DNA of 64,000 bases from Lachnospiraceae bacterium (GCA_017470985.1 JAFUXA010000014.1:62001-126000); one strand, 5' to 3'; counted from the first letter of the stretch, positions 15,858 to 25,597 are shown. Numbers and translations are program-made. The notes: a model not told the origin generated them from the letters alone.

Positions 15858-16934
15858 ATGGGAAAAGATTCAGATTATTACAAGAATAAATCCAGAATGC
15901 AGAAACTCAAACTTAGAGAATTAATTGAAGAACTTCCTACTTGTGCTGCAGATTATATTTATAGCAAAGAACTTGTAACTCAACCAAGTACATTAATTTC
16001 ATATTCATATGATTTGCTTACATTTTTTCGCTTTTTAATAGAGAAAAATCCTACATTACATAATAAAACTATAAAAGAAATTGATTTAAAAGTTCTATCA
16101 CAGATAGATTCTCAGGATATTGTTGAATTTCAGCGTTATTTAGAATTAAATGTAGATCCTAAAGGAGAATTTCATGAAAATGGCAAACGAGCTATTGCCC
16201 GGAAAATGTCTCCTTTAAGAGGTATGTTTAAATATCATTTAATGCATAAGAATTTGCCTGAAGATCCTACAGCTTTGGTGGAGCTTCCAAAGCTTAAAAG
16301 AGATAAAAATATTATTAGAATGACAAATGATGAGGTTGTATCTCTATTGAGCGCTATTGAGACTGGAACTGCACAAATGAGTGATCATCAGAGAAAATAT
16401 TGCCAAAAGACTCAAAAACGTGATTTGGCCATTCTTACATTAATGCTTGGTACCGGTATTCGTGTATCTGAATGTTGTGGCCTTGATTTAAATGATTTAG
16501 ATTTACATTCAAATTCCATGATTATTGTACGTAAAGGTGGCGGTCAGGACGTATTATATTTCGATAATCATATTAATCAGGTATTATCTGACTATATTGA
16601 TAACGAAAGAAGCCTCATTAAGCCTTACGAGGAGCATGAGAAGGCTCTCTTCTATTCTATTCAGGGTAAGCGAATCAGTGTAGATTCCGTAGAGAATTTG
16701 GTGAAGAAATATGCCAAAATTATGGTGCCTAACAAGAAAATTACACCCCATAAGCTTAGAAGTACTTATGGTACAGCTCTATATCGTGAAACTGGCGATA
16801 TTCGTCTTGTAGCGGATGTATTAGGCCATGAAAATGTTAATACAACCGTAAATTATTATGCTGCTATGGAGGACGAACATAAACAGCAAGCTGCCGGAGC
16901 TGTTCAATATAATAAGCAAAGCAAATTAAAATAA
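15858..16934 (+). CDS. Tyrosine site-specific recombinase, XerC/XerD type
   Basis: Tyrosine recombinase of the Xer class, which acts in chromosome dimer resolution. The 358 residues show an N-terminal SAM-like core-binding domain (about 20-135) and a catalytic domain with Arg202 (GTGIRVSEC), His298-x-x-Arg301 (HKLRS), His324 (LGHENVNTT) and nucleophile Tyr333. It is longer than E. coli XerC/D by about 60 residues, mostly in the N-terminal half. No phage or element genes flank it and the codon use is like its neighbours, so I read it as a resident Xer protein. It has AGAAAGG upstream. Confidence 0.85.
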   Translation: MGKDSDYYKNKSRMQKLKLRELIEELPTCAADYIYSKELVTQPSTLISYSYDLLTFFRFLIEKNPTLHNKTIKEIDLKVLSQIDSQDIVEFQRYLELNVDPKGEFHENGKRAIARKMSPLRGMFKYHLMHKNLPEDPTALVELPKLKRDKNIIRMTNDEVVSLLSAIETGTAQMSDHQRKYCQKTQKRDLAILTLMLGTGIRVSECCGLDLNDLDLHSNSMIIVRKGGGQDVLYFDNHINQVLSDYIDNERSLIKPYEEHEKALFYSIQGKRISVDSVENLVKKYAKIMVPNKKITPHKLRSTYGTALYRETGDIRLVADVLGHENVNTTVNYYAAMEDEHKQQAAGAVQYNKQSKLK

Positions 16935-16970
16935 TCTACATAAAGACTTACTTAAGCTATACTAATATAT

Positions 16971-17015
16971 AAGACCTAAGAATAAGCCAACTTAATCTTA
17001 GGTCTTTGTTTTTTT
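16971..17015 (+). terminator. Intrinsic terminator after the recombinase gene
   Basis: AGACCTAAGA pairs perfectly with TCTTAGGTCT (16972-16981 with 16996-17005), followed by TTGTTTTTTT. It may also stop rsfS transcription from the other side, though the minus-strand tail is less T-rich. Confidence 0.9.
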
Positions 17016-17032
17016 ATCATCAAATATTAATA

Positions 17033-17380
17033 TTATAATTCGTTGATATCAACGTCGATACCATCCTGCCAGATTTTCTCCAGATTATAGAATAATCTAT
17101 CTTCCTCAGAGAAAATATGCACGATTACATCTTCATAATCCATTAGAATCCATGTAGAATTGCGATTTCCTTCAATTTGACGAAGTTTAACGCCATTTTC
17201 ATGCATTGTTTTATCTACTTCATTTTGCATAGCCATAAGCTGATTCTGGTTATCACCGCTTGCTACAATGAAGTAATCAGCCATTACTGATACATTTCTT
17301 ATATCAACCACTTTGATATCCATAGCTTTCTTATTATCCAAAGCTTCATATATCATTTTAACCATTTCATTAGTTGTCAT
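17033..17380 (-). CDS. rsfS: Ribosomal silencing factor RsfS
   Basis: Binds uL14 on the 50S subunit and blocks subunit joining when nutrients are scarce. The 115 residues are the normal family length, with DIKVVDIRNVSVMADYFIVASG and WILMDYEDVIVHIF as diagnostic segments. Its start overlaps the end of the nadD-yqeK gene by 11 bases, and it is the last gene of this unit. The nadD-yqeK-rsfS order is common in Firmicutes. Confidence 0.95.
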   Translation of the reverse strand: MTTNEMVKMIYEALDNKKAMDIKVVDIRNVSVMADYFIVASGDNQNQLMAMQNEVDKTMHENGVKLRQIEGNRNSTWILMDYEDVIVHIFSEEDRLFYNLEKIWQDGIDVDINEL

Positions 17381-18611
17381 TTGTCTTTCCCTCCACTAGT
17401 TTCTTGAAATATTCGTATGTTTCTAAAGTCGTCTCATCCATTGAGTCAGAATTCTTGGATAAATATTCAACGGAATCTTGTAAAATCATATAAATGCATC
17501 GATCTATATTAATATATGCCATATGGCGTATTTCATCCAATCTAGGGGCTTTATCCCTGCCAGGCTCTATATAATCAGCTACATAAATTATTTTGTCTAA
17601 TATAGACATATTAGGACAACCGGTTGTATGCCAGGTAATAGCATGTAAGATATCCTCGTCATTTATCTCATATATTTCTTTGGCAAATACACTACCAACC
17701 TTTCCGTGTAACAAATGAGGATATTTAGCTTCGATATCACTTATTGTAAGTCTGTGAGATTTACATACCTCAATGCGTTCCTGGTCTGATATACATTTTG
17801 CACAATCATGTAGAAGTCCAGCAATCATGGCATTTACATAAGGATATTCATATGCATAAGCCAGATTGGCTGCTGTATGCATGACACCGACAGTATGTTC
17901 ATACCGGCTGGTTTTTAAAGCTTCCTTCACTTTTTTATCAATTTCACCAATTTCATATAATTCGTGATGAATCTGATATAAATTGTTTTTATAAATATAG
18001 CTCAATGCATTTGCTGGTATATATTTCTTTAACAGGTTTCTGTTATAAATATCTCTTCGAAGTTCTGAAGAAGAAATATCTATTTCATTTACATGAAGAG
18101 GAATAAAGTCCTGGTGAAACATCTTTTTATATTTTTGAATTGTCGCATCAAAATCAGTACATTTCACGCTTGTTGACTTATCAATCAACATCTCCTGCTC
18201 TGTCCAATTAGGTCTTTTGGCAACTATTATCCTGGTATATTTACATATTTCTTCAGGTTTAACCCATTTGGTAAAATTCCAGAAGGAATCCTCGCCAATT
18301 ATGAAGTAAAATTCATGCTGGTCTTTATATAAATCATGTAATTCTTGAAATGTAACATATGAATAACCAGGCTCCTTACGATTAATTTCGATATCACATA
18401 CCTTAAATGCTGGATTATCACTTATGGCGAGACGCACCATCTCCAATCTCTCCATATTTGTAATATTTCCTGGAGTATGTTTATGTGGCGGTCTGCCATT
18501 AGGCATAAACCATATTTCATCAAGGTTACATTCCTGCAATGCTGCTTTTGCAATATTTATATGTCCAATGTGAATTGGATTAAATGTACCACCTAAGATT
18601 CCTATTTTCAT
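17370..18611 (-). CDS. nadD-yqeK: Fused NadD-YqeK: NaMN adenylyltransferase plus HD-domain hydrolase
   Basis: One 413-residue reading frame carries two enzymes that are usually separate. Residues 1-210 are nicotinate-nucleotide adenylyltransferase, with GGTFNPIHIGH (7-17) and ISSSELRR (179-186). Residues 222-405 are the YqeK HD domain, with His239, His268-Asp269, His323-His328 and YVADYIEPGR including Asp346. YqeK proteins hydrolyse diadenosine tetraphosphate in other Firmicutes. I use ATG 18611, which has AGAGG nine bases upstream and gives the canonical MKIGILGG start. An ATG at 18635 is possible. No stop or frameshift separates the domains. Confidence 0.93.
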   Translation of the reverse strand: MKIGILGGTFNPIHIGHINIAKAALQECNLDEIWFMPNGRPPHKHTPGNITNMERLEMVRLAISDNPAFKVCDIEINRKEPGYSYVTFQELHDLYKDQHEFYFIIGEDSFWNFTKWVKPEEICKYTRIIVAKRPNWTEQEMLIDKSTSVKCTDFDATIQKYKKMFHQDFIPLHVNEIDISSSELRRDIYNRNLLKKYIPANALSYIYKNNLYQIHHELYEIGEIDKKVKEALKTSRYEHTVGVMHTAANLAYAYEYPYVNAMIAGLLHDCAKCISDQERIEVCKSHRLTISDIEAKYPHLLHGKVGSVFAKEIYEINDEDILHAITWHTTGCPNMSILDKIIYVADYIEPGRDKAPRLDEIRHMAYINIDRCIYMILQDSVEYLSKNSDSMDETTLETYEYFKKLVEGKTNDN

Positions 18612-18675
18612 AATATAAGCCTCTATTTGGGCCATATAAGCCCTTATTATATCTCGATGTGTATTTTATAAGCTG

Positions 18676-18966
18676 TTACTGTGGTAATGTCAATTTGGGC
18701 TTTTTAGCAGCTCTATAGAGTACAATTTTCTTTCCAATAACTCTAACTACTTCTGAATGTGTTCTTTCAGCAATAACATTGGCGATTTCCTTAGGATCAT
18801 CAAAACAGTTTTTTAATACAGCTATTTTGATAAGCTCTCTCTTTTCCAAAGCTTCATCGACTGCAGAAATAATTTCAGGTGTCAGAGATGCTTTGCCTAT
18901 GTTAAATAAAGGATTCATTTGACTGGCCTTGCTGGATAAGAAGGCTCTCTGCTTATTATTTATCAT
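18676..18966 (-). CDS. yhbY: YhbY family RNA-binding protein
   Basis: A 96-residue CRM-domain protein associated with pre-50S ribosomal subunits. Typical features are LSSKASQMNPLFNIGKASLT, the GxxG-like loop region and the basic strand IVLYRAAKKPKLTLPQ. ATG 18966 is preferred over an in-frame TTG three codons upstream because AAGAG is better placed. The gene follows obgE, as in many Clostridia. Confidence 0.93.
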   Translation of the reverse strand: MINNKQRAFLSSKASQMNPLFNIGKASLTPEIISAVDEALEKRELIKIAVLKNCFDDPKEIANVIAERTHSEVVRVIGKKIVLYRAAKKPKLTLPQ

Positions 18967-18996
18967 AATTATCAACTCTTTTCTGTGTATTTGGAT

Positions 18997-20328
<1,332 letters not shown>

Positions 20329-20392
20329 TTATCGTAGTTCATAAACAGATATATCATATATATAGCATAATATATCATTTTTCTATAATAAA

Positions 20393-20438
20393 TCTGAAAA
20401 ATAATATAGACTCGGCTAAATAAATAGTCGAGTCTATA
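20393..20438 (-). terminator. Intrinsic terminator after rpmA
   Basis: TATAGACTCG (20405-20414) pairs with CGAGTCTATA (20429-20438). On the minus strand the hairpin is followed by TTATTTTTC. It separates the rplU-prp-rpmA operon from obgE. Confidence 0.85.
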
Positions 20439-20453
20439 ACATAAAATCTGATT

Positions 20454-20744
20454 TTAGTTTTCGCTTGCTACTGGATAAACACTAGCCTGCTTCTTGTCAC
20501 GACCCTTTCTTTCAAAGCGTAACACTCCATCAACTAAAGCGAATAATGTATCATCACCACCGATACCTACATTTGTACCAGGATGAATCTTTGTACCACG
20601 CTGTCTATATAGAATATTTCCAGCCTTTACGAACTGTCCGTCAGCTCTCTTGGCACCTAATCTCTTTGACTCTGAATCACGTCCGTTCTTTGTAGAACCA
20701 ACACCCTTCTTGTGAGCGAAAAATTGAAGATTCAACTTTAACAT
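20454..20744 (-). CDS. rpmA: 50S ribosomal protein bL27 (with cleavable N-terminus)
   Basis: bL27 reaches the peptidyl-transferase centre. The 96 residues begin [16 protein letters not shown]. In Firmicutes this extension is cut after LQFF by the cysteine protease Prp to expose the functional N-terminus, here predicted between Phe9 and Ala10. The rest ([39 protein letters not shown]) is standard. GGAGG lies seven bases before the ATG. Prp is encoded directly upstream. Confidence 0.97.
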   Translation of the reverse strand: MLKLNLQFFAHKKGVGSTKNGRDSESKRLGAKRADGQFVKAGNILYRQRGTKIHPGTNVGIGGDDTLFALVDGVLRFERKGRDKKQASVYPVASEN

Positions 20745-20746
20745 GT

Positions 20747-21079
20747 CTACACCTCCTTGTAGTTTAGTGTAATATACGATTTACCGTAATCTTTTTGAAT
20801 TTCTGTCAAGCCCAAAACCATAACATTCATAAGAAGCTTAGACTCAGAAGATATATCCTCGGTAAATCTAAACTTTATGAAATTTGAATCATTTTCTTTT
20901 GTTTCCAAAGAAAATGCATCCTCAGTATATTGCTCAATACCATTGATGGTATTGATGATCAAGACAGAAACAGCCGAGCATACAATATCGCGTCCGCGTC
21001 TTGCAAAACCAGCATGTCCGCTTGATTCTATACCGATATATTCATTATTCTGGTTTTGTAAAATCGTTATTTTAATCAT
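20747..21079 (-). CDS. prp: Ribosomal-processing cysteine protease Prp (YsxB)
   Basis: Small cysteine protease that removes the N-terminal extension of bL27. The 110 residues carry the catalytic pair His22 (SGHAGF) and Cys34 ([10 protein letters not shown]) at the same spacing as the characterised staphylococcal enzyme. It lies between rplU and rpmA, 2 bases from the rpmA start, so enzyme and substrate are co-translated. Confidence 0.95.
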   Translation of the reverse strand: MIKITILQNQNNEYIGIESSGHAGFARRGRDIVCSAVSVLIINTINGIEQYTEDAFSLETKENDSNFIKFRFTEDISSESKLLMNVMVLGLTEIQKDYGKSYITLNYKEV

Positions 21080-21094
21080 AACAATTCCAATCGA

Positions 21095-21403
21095 TTAACC
21101 ATTAATCTTTTCAATCTTAACCTGTGTGAACGCCTGTCTATGGCCGTTCTTGTTGTGATAGCCAGTCTTTCTCTTGTACTTGTATACGATTACCTTCTTA
21201 CCACGACCTTCTTTTACAACTGAAGCCTCAACTGTAGCTCCGTCAACTGTTGGTGTTCCAACTTTGAGCTTCTTGTCTCCAACTGCTAAAACCTGATCAA
21301 AAGTAACCTTTTCTCCAGCTTCAACACCAAGCTTTTCAATGGTAATGATATCGCCTTCAGATACTTTGTACTGCTTACCACCTGTTGCTATAATTGCGTA
21401 CAT
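21095..21403 (-). CDS. rplU: 50S ribosomal protein bL21
   Basis: bL21 binds 23S rRNA domain I. The 102 residues match the family, with [18 protein letters not shown] at the start and [21 protein letters not shown] near the end. It is first in rplU-prp-rpmA, behind a structured leader and a strong promoter. The RBS is AGGAGG. Confidence 0.98.
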   Translation of the reverse strand: MYAIIATGGKQYKVSEGDIITIEKLGVEAGEKVTFDQVLAVGDKKLKVGTPTVDGATVEASVVKEGRGKKVIVYKYKRKTGYHNKNGHRQAFTQVKIEKING

Positions 21404-21481
21404 ATGGCACCTCCTATTATCATTACTCGCCAGTTACGGTGAATCCAAAATGGATTTCTTGAACCTCACTGTGCGGCATAC
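21404..21481 (-). ncRNA. L21 leader (autoregulatory 5' UTR of rplU)
   Basis: The roughly 78-base leader contains TATGCCGCACAGTGAGG, a hairpin AATCCATTTTGGATT, then CACCGTAACTGGCGAGT before the RBS. This order agrees with the L21 leader known in Firmicutes, where excess bL21 is thought to repress its own operon. Assignment is from recalled motif order. A covariance search with the Rfam L21_leader model would settle it. Confidence 0.75.
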
Positions 21482-21487
21482 CTTGAT

Positions 21488-21516
21488 ATAATATCATGTG
21501 TCTATAGATTCGTCAA
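21488..21516 (-). promoter_or_regulatory. Promoter of rplU-prp-rpmA
   Basis: On the minus strand TTGACG (21511-21516) and TATTAT (21488-21493) are 17 bases apart. The predicted start near 21481 fits the L21 leader. Confidence 0.8.
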
Positions 21517-21521
21517 CACTT

Positions 21522-22190
21522 TTACAGATTTAATCTTCTATGAATTTCACTGACCACTTCTCTTCCTTTGAAAATGATAGCGCCAACAAATACAATAACG
21601 CTTAATAGTAAAGCGATAATCCATAAGAATGGACAATCCTTTTTCATAATGCTAAGGGAAATGTAAGGCAAAACTCCTATCAATACATTTGACAGAAGAT
21701 AAATCATTGCATTGCCACTTTTATCTATCATAGCAAGAACAAAATTTGCAATCATAGTACCTATCAAAACAATAGGAACTAGGAATACTAAAACCCAGGA
21801 TAATATTCCAAAGAAATATGCAGTAATTGAAAGCATTAAAATCACAATAAATACAAATAATGTAAGTATTCGAGATGATGAGAACCCCTTTTTAAACAAT
21901 CGCATTATTCCAAATTCAAAGGCTAAAAGCCACATGAGAATAATCAAGCTCCAATGGAAAGTAAATCCCGGGAAAGGTCTAAGTTCAAAGAGAAAATCCA
22001 ATCCCAGAGCCACAATTACTGCAGTCCATACAATAAATGACTGTATTTTAAATACCAGAGACTGAAGCTGCAATATTGTCTGTTTTGGAAAATATGCCTG
22101 CTCTCCTTCTCCCTGAAGCTTACTCTGACACAGAGGGCATTTCTTTAGATTTCCACCAACTTCAGTTTTACAATATAAACAAGTCTTCAT
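21522..22190 (-). CDS. DUF6320-type membrane protein with N-terminal zinc ribbon
   Basis: A 222-residue protein with a short zinc ribbon (Cys4-x2-Cys7 and Cys18-x2-Cys21, in CLYCKTEVGG and KKCPLCQ), then about six hydrophobic helices. I recognise the DUF6320 pattern but no function is known to me. The start overlaps the acyltransferase stop by one base (TAATG), which implies coupled translation. It is the last gene of a three-gene unit with an esterase and an acyltransferase, so a role in handling the same lipid or ester product is a reasonable inference only. Confidence 0.7.
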   Translation of the reverse strand: MKTCLYCKTEVGGNLKKCPLCQSKLQGEGEQAYFPKQTILQLQSLVFKIQSFIVWTAVIVALGLDFLFELRPFPGFTFHWSLIILMWLLAFEFGIMRLFKKGFSSSRILTLFVFIVILMLSITAYFFGILSWVLVFLVPIVLIGTMIANFVLAMIDKSGNAMIYLLSNVLIGVLPYISLSIMKKDCPFLWIIALLLSVIVFVGAIIFKGREVVSEIHRRLNL

Positions 22191-23437
22191 TATCGAATCA
22201 CCTCCGTAGCATTTACTTTTACTTTAATACCATCCTCAGTTAAATCTCTGACGAAATTCTTGATAACAGTTGTATTAGAGTAAGGAGAGCTAACTCCCAA
22301 TGTCAGTTTTCCATCAAAACTGGACATGGAGGAGAACATATTGTCAGAACTACAGAAGGCACTATAGTTCTCAATCTCTCTTGCCATTTCAACAGGAGGC
22401 TTCTGCACTCCTAAGTTTGATAAAACCAGAGACACTTTCTTGTCATTCATTTTTGAACCATATTTTACCACCCACTGTTTGATAAACAGCGGCACCGCTC
22501 TGACAGGAGCTACATATTCCATGGTTTCAAAGTTGTCCATCTGCTTCTTGATATTATCCTCGCTGAGATTAGTCTTCAATTTCTCATCAAACTCTCTGGC
22601 TAAATCATCCAGGGATATTTCTTCTGTAAATATATGACTTACATTTACATTGTTGAAGAAATTTCTGGAAGTTTGTGATGGATAATAATTCCTCAAATTA
22701 ACAGGTAAGGATATAGTCACCGGCATCTTGCGTTTTCTAGGCGGCATATCCTCACTTAGTGAAATCATATATCTGGCTCCAATATAACTTGTTAAAGACA
22801 CGCCTATTCTCTTGGCTTCTGCCAAGACTTCTGCAGTATCCATCTGTATTTCAAAAAACTGCAACTGATCATAAGGCAGTTTTAAGCCCCCTGGATGATA
22901 AGCTTTTTTCAATGATGATCCAGATAATCCCATACTTCCAAAGAATTGCTTATAACTATCCTGATTTAATTCATCCTCTGATGCTCCGGAATGAATCATA
23001 GTATTATCAAATTGATTTGGATGTCTCAAATGCAGATATTCCAATACAATAATATTTAAAAATTCCAAGGCCCCTGTTCCATCTGAAATGGCATGAAACA
23101 GATCCAGATTAATTCGATTGTGAAAATATGTAACCTTATAATGAAGCATATTTCTGCCAGGCATATACAAAATCGGACATACTCTTCCACTTTCCTCGGA
23201 CACTACAGGTTTCAAATCCGTATCTTCCATGTAATGCCAGAATAATCCCCTGCGAATACGAACCTGAAACTGTGGTCTCACCTGAATGGCATTTTCCACA
23301 GCTTCCTGAAGCATTGATGGATCAATTTCTTCTTTCAATGTGCAGCTGACTCTCAAGGTTCTAGTATCTCTTTTGGTAGCTGTAGCAAGAAAAACTTTGG
23401 CTACATTATCTACTTTATACCAATTTTCTCTACTCAT
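22190..23437 (-). CDS. Condensation/acyltransferase-fold protein (HxxxDG)
   Basis: A 415-residue protein related to alcohol acetyltransferases, wax-ester synthases and NRPS condensation domains. The catalytic motif is His115-A-I-S-Asp119-Gly120 (LFHAISDGTGAL). A central segment, PVTISLPVNLRNYYPSQTSR, and the late segment SNLGVQKPP fit the two-lobed acyltransferase fold. I chose ATG 23437 because GAGGG lies five bases upstream. It overlaps the esterase gene by eight bases. The acyl donor and acceptor are unknown. There is no carrier-protein gene nearby, so a free acyl-CoA or lipid substrate is more likely than an NRPS role. Confidence 0.75.
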   Translation of the reverse strand: MSRENWYKVDNVAKVFLATATKRDTRTLRVSCTLKEEIDPSMLQEAVENAIQVRPQFQVRIRRGLFWHYMEDTDLKPVVSEESGRVCPILYMPGRNMLHYKVTYFHNRINLDLFHAISDGTGALEFLNIIVLEYLHLRHPNQFDNTMIHSGASEDELNQDSYKQFFGSMGLSGSSLKKAYHPGGLKLPYDQLQFFEIQMDTAEVLAEAKRIGVSLTSYIGARYMISLSEDMPPRKRKMPVTISLPVNLRNYYPSQTSRNFFNNVNVSHIFTEEISLDDLAREFDEKLKTNLSEDNIKKQMDNFETMEYVAPVRAVPLFIKQWVVKYGSKMNDKKVSLVLSNLGVQKPPVEMAREIENYSAFCSSDNMFSSMSSFDGKLTLGVSSPYSNTTVIKNFVRDLTEDGIKVKVNATEVIR

Positions 23438-24362
23438 TTCTTCCCTCACAATATATTTCTCTCGAGACAAAAGCAGCAAGTCGTTTCATGGCTCTTGTTG
23501 CAATAGGCAGAGGCATCTGTTGATATACATGCCATCCATCTTTTTCAACATCTAATTCTGTTCTTATCCCGTTTTTTTCTAATTTCTTATATAATGATGC
23601 GCTATCCTCGTACAGAATTTCATTTTTGCCAACCTGTATATATGTGGTTGGAAATCCTTCGAAATCTCCATATAAGGGACTAAACTTAGAATCGCTATAA
23701 TCTGCGTCTTCACAACCGGTATAAGCCTGTCTTACACTTTCAATAAATTCCGCATTTAATATAGGATCTTTGTCCTTATATTTATCATAGGATTTGGATG
23801 ATGCAGTCATATCTGTCCAGGGACTGAATAACAACAGACATCTGGGAATTTCTATACCTTCTGTCAAATGTTTCTGTACAAAGCACAAGGATAGATTTCC
23901 GCCAGCCGAATCCCCGGCCATAATAATGTGTTTAGGCGAATATCCTAGTGATAATATGTATTTCCACATAATATCAGTATCTTCCAATGCCGCAGGATAT
24001 ACATATTCCGGTGATAATCTATATTCATATGAAATCACAGTAAAACCTGTGGCAAGAGCTAATTTAGAAGCCAAAATACGAGCGTATTTTAATCCACCAC
24101 AGGTATAACCGCCACCATGGGCATACAATATTACATATTGAGGATTATGAGCCATTTCCGGAGTTATTTTCTCACAGGCAATAGCATCCACCTCAAAGTC
24201 CTCAATTTGAACCTCTGAAGAAGGTGCAGCCAACTTTCCTGCCAATTCCATAGCAGCCCGCTGTCTCTTCAATTCCTCAGGAGTCAGAGAATTGCCACCA
24301 AAGGAATTAACCGCCTTCAAAGCTTTCATTAAGGGATCATTTAAATTAATTTTTAAAGCCAT
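23430..24362 (-). CDS. Alpha/beta hydrolase, hormone-sensitive lipase (family IV) esterase
   Basis: A 310-residue esterase or lipase. It has the oxyanion motif HGGG (82-85), nucleophile Ser152 in GDSAGG, acid Asp253 in the QVGKNEILYED segment and base His278 in DGWHVY, all in HSL-family order. No signal peptide is present, so it is cytoplasmic. GAGGGGAG precedes the ATG. It heads the unit with the HxxxDG acyltransferase and the DUF6320 protein, inserted between rng and rplU. Substrate unknown. Confidence 0.88.
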   Translation of the reverse strand: MALKINLNDPLMKALKAVNSFGGNSLTPEELKRQRAAMELAGKLAAPSSEVQIEDFEVDAIACEKITPEMAHNPQYVILYAHGGGYTCGGLKYARILASKLALATGFTVISYEYRLSPEYVYPAALEDTDIMWKYILSLGYSPKHIIMAGDSAGGNLSLCFVQKHLTEGIEIPRCLLLFSPWTDMTASSKSYDKYKDKDPILNAEFIESVRQAYTGCEDADYSDSKFSPLYGDFEGFPTTYIQVGKNEILYEDSASLYKKLEKNGIRTELDVEKDGWHVYQQMPLPIATRAMKRLAAFVSREIYCEGRNE

Positions 24363-24379
24363 AGCTCCCCTCGCTTATT

Positions 24380-25597
24380 CTATTTCAAAATCTGATAAAT
24401 TGATTTTGAAGTTTTCTTCTTGGTAACTTCAATAAGGCCAAGTTTGGTATAATCTAAAACCTGTATAAATGAGCTAACCTTAGAAGCATTATTTCTGAAA
24501 TACTGTAGTAATTCAGTTTTCTGATCATCATTTTTTAGATTAATAAAATCTACAATAATAATTCCACTAATATTTCTTACTATAAGTTGCCTGATTATCT
24601 CATCACATGCTTCCTTGTTCACTTCAAGGAAATCCATATTTTTCTTGATGTTTTTGCCGGTATTTACATCTATAACAGTCATGGCCTCTGTGGGTTCAAT
24701 TACCAGTGAAGCCCCTGAATTCAACCATACTGTAGGCTTAATCAGTTCCATTAGTTGATGCTCAATAGAATATAATTTATTCATTGAATAGGACTCGTCT
24801 GTATATAATCGAATAGATGGAGCTGATAGATGATATTTCTCAAAGGTTTGATTCAAATAGTTGTGGCTTACTTCAAAATCATAAACTTCAGATTTGTCTG
24901 TGACAAATTCATCAACTGTCTGTAATTCCTCTGAACTGATTTCATCAATAAATCGATAGAGTTGATTTTTGCCTTCTTTTACAAGTGTAAAAGCCGCCTT
25001 AGATTCACTGCGCTTTATAAATTCATTAACCTCTCTACATTTATCTTCTATGGCATTTATTAAATCTGATAGGGCCAAATCTCTTGCACTGGTACGAACT
25101 ACAATACCATAACCATATTTTTCTATAATAGGATTTAACTTCTCTTTCAACTCAAGTCGTAAATCCTCAGGAAGTTTTCTGGAAATACCACAAGATTTGT
25201 TGCCGGTAGTTATTAAAACATGTTCTCCATGGAAGGACAGATTAGTAGTAGCCACAGCTTTCTTGGTTTTAATGGCATCTTTTTCGATTTGAATTAATAT
25301 CTCATCCCCCTGGCATAATCTGTCATTGGAAGCAAATTTATGAGTATATATTGGTTCCCATTTATTCTCTAAGGGACAATATACACTCTTGCCGTCTCCA
25401 ATATCTACAAAGGCTGCATCCAGATTCTTTTGAATAGAAGCAACCTTGCCTATATATATATTTCCAATTAGAGATTTATATTCATCCTTTTCCACAGATA
25501 ATCTCTGAAAATGATTATTGGAATCCATAAGGGCAGCAATATTTACTTTAGAATCATTAAATATTATATCTGTATAAATAATTCTATTTCTAATCAT
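24380..25597 (-). CDS. Ribonuclease E/G family protein, short form
   Basis: Endoribonuclease of RNA processing and decay. Of 405 residues, about 39-110 form the S1 domain (LIGNIYIGKVASIQKNLDAAFVDIG). The catalytic metal ligands are Asp310 (TVIDVNTG) and Asp350 (IIIVDFINLK). The protein stops right after the DNase I-like domain (VTKKKTSKSI), where RNase G and RNase E continue with the CPxC zinc link and small domain. Tetramer assembly may therefore differ. TAGGAATAG lies before the ATG. It follows the DUF2344 gene closely, as in many Clostridia. Confidence 0.88.
   Translation of the reverse strand: MIRNRIIYTDIIFNDSKVNIAALMDSNNHFQRLSVEKDEYKSLIGNIYIGKVASIQKNLDAAFVDIGDGKSVYCPLENKWEPIYTHKFASNDRLCQGDEILIQIEKDAIKTKKAVATTNLSFHGEHVLITTGNKSCGISRKLPEDLRLELKEKLNPIIEKYGYGIVVRTSARDLALSDLINAIEDKCREVNEFIKRSESKAAFTLVKEGKNQLYRFIDEISSEELQTVDEFVTDKSEVYDFEVSHNYLNQTFEKYHLSAPSIRLYTDESYSMNKLYSIEHQLMELIKPTVWLNSGASLVIEPTEAMTVIDVNTGKNIKKNMDFLEVNKEACDEIIRQLIVRNISGIIIVDFINLKNDDQKTELLQYFRNNASKVSSFIQVLDYTKLGLIEVTKKKTSKSIYQILK

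Noticed and set aside
15858-16934. Integrase of a mobile element or prophage
   Set aside because: No excisionase, phage or transfer genes, tRNA target or attachment repeats flank it, and the neighbours are core genes. A resident Xer-type recombinase is simpler.
22190-23437. NRPS condensation domain from a biosynthetic cluster
   Set aside because: No adenylation or carrier domains or tailoring enzymes occur nearby. A stand-alone acyltransferase is more likely.
21522-24362. Recent horizontal transfer of the esterase-acyltransferase-DUF6320 module
   Set aside because: There are no repeats, element genes or clear base-composition shift at its borders. The insertion can be inferred only from gene order.
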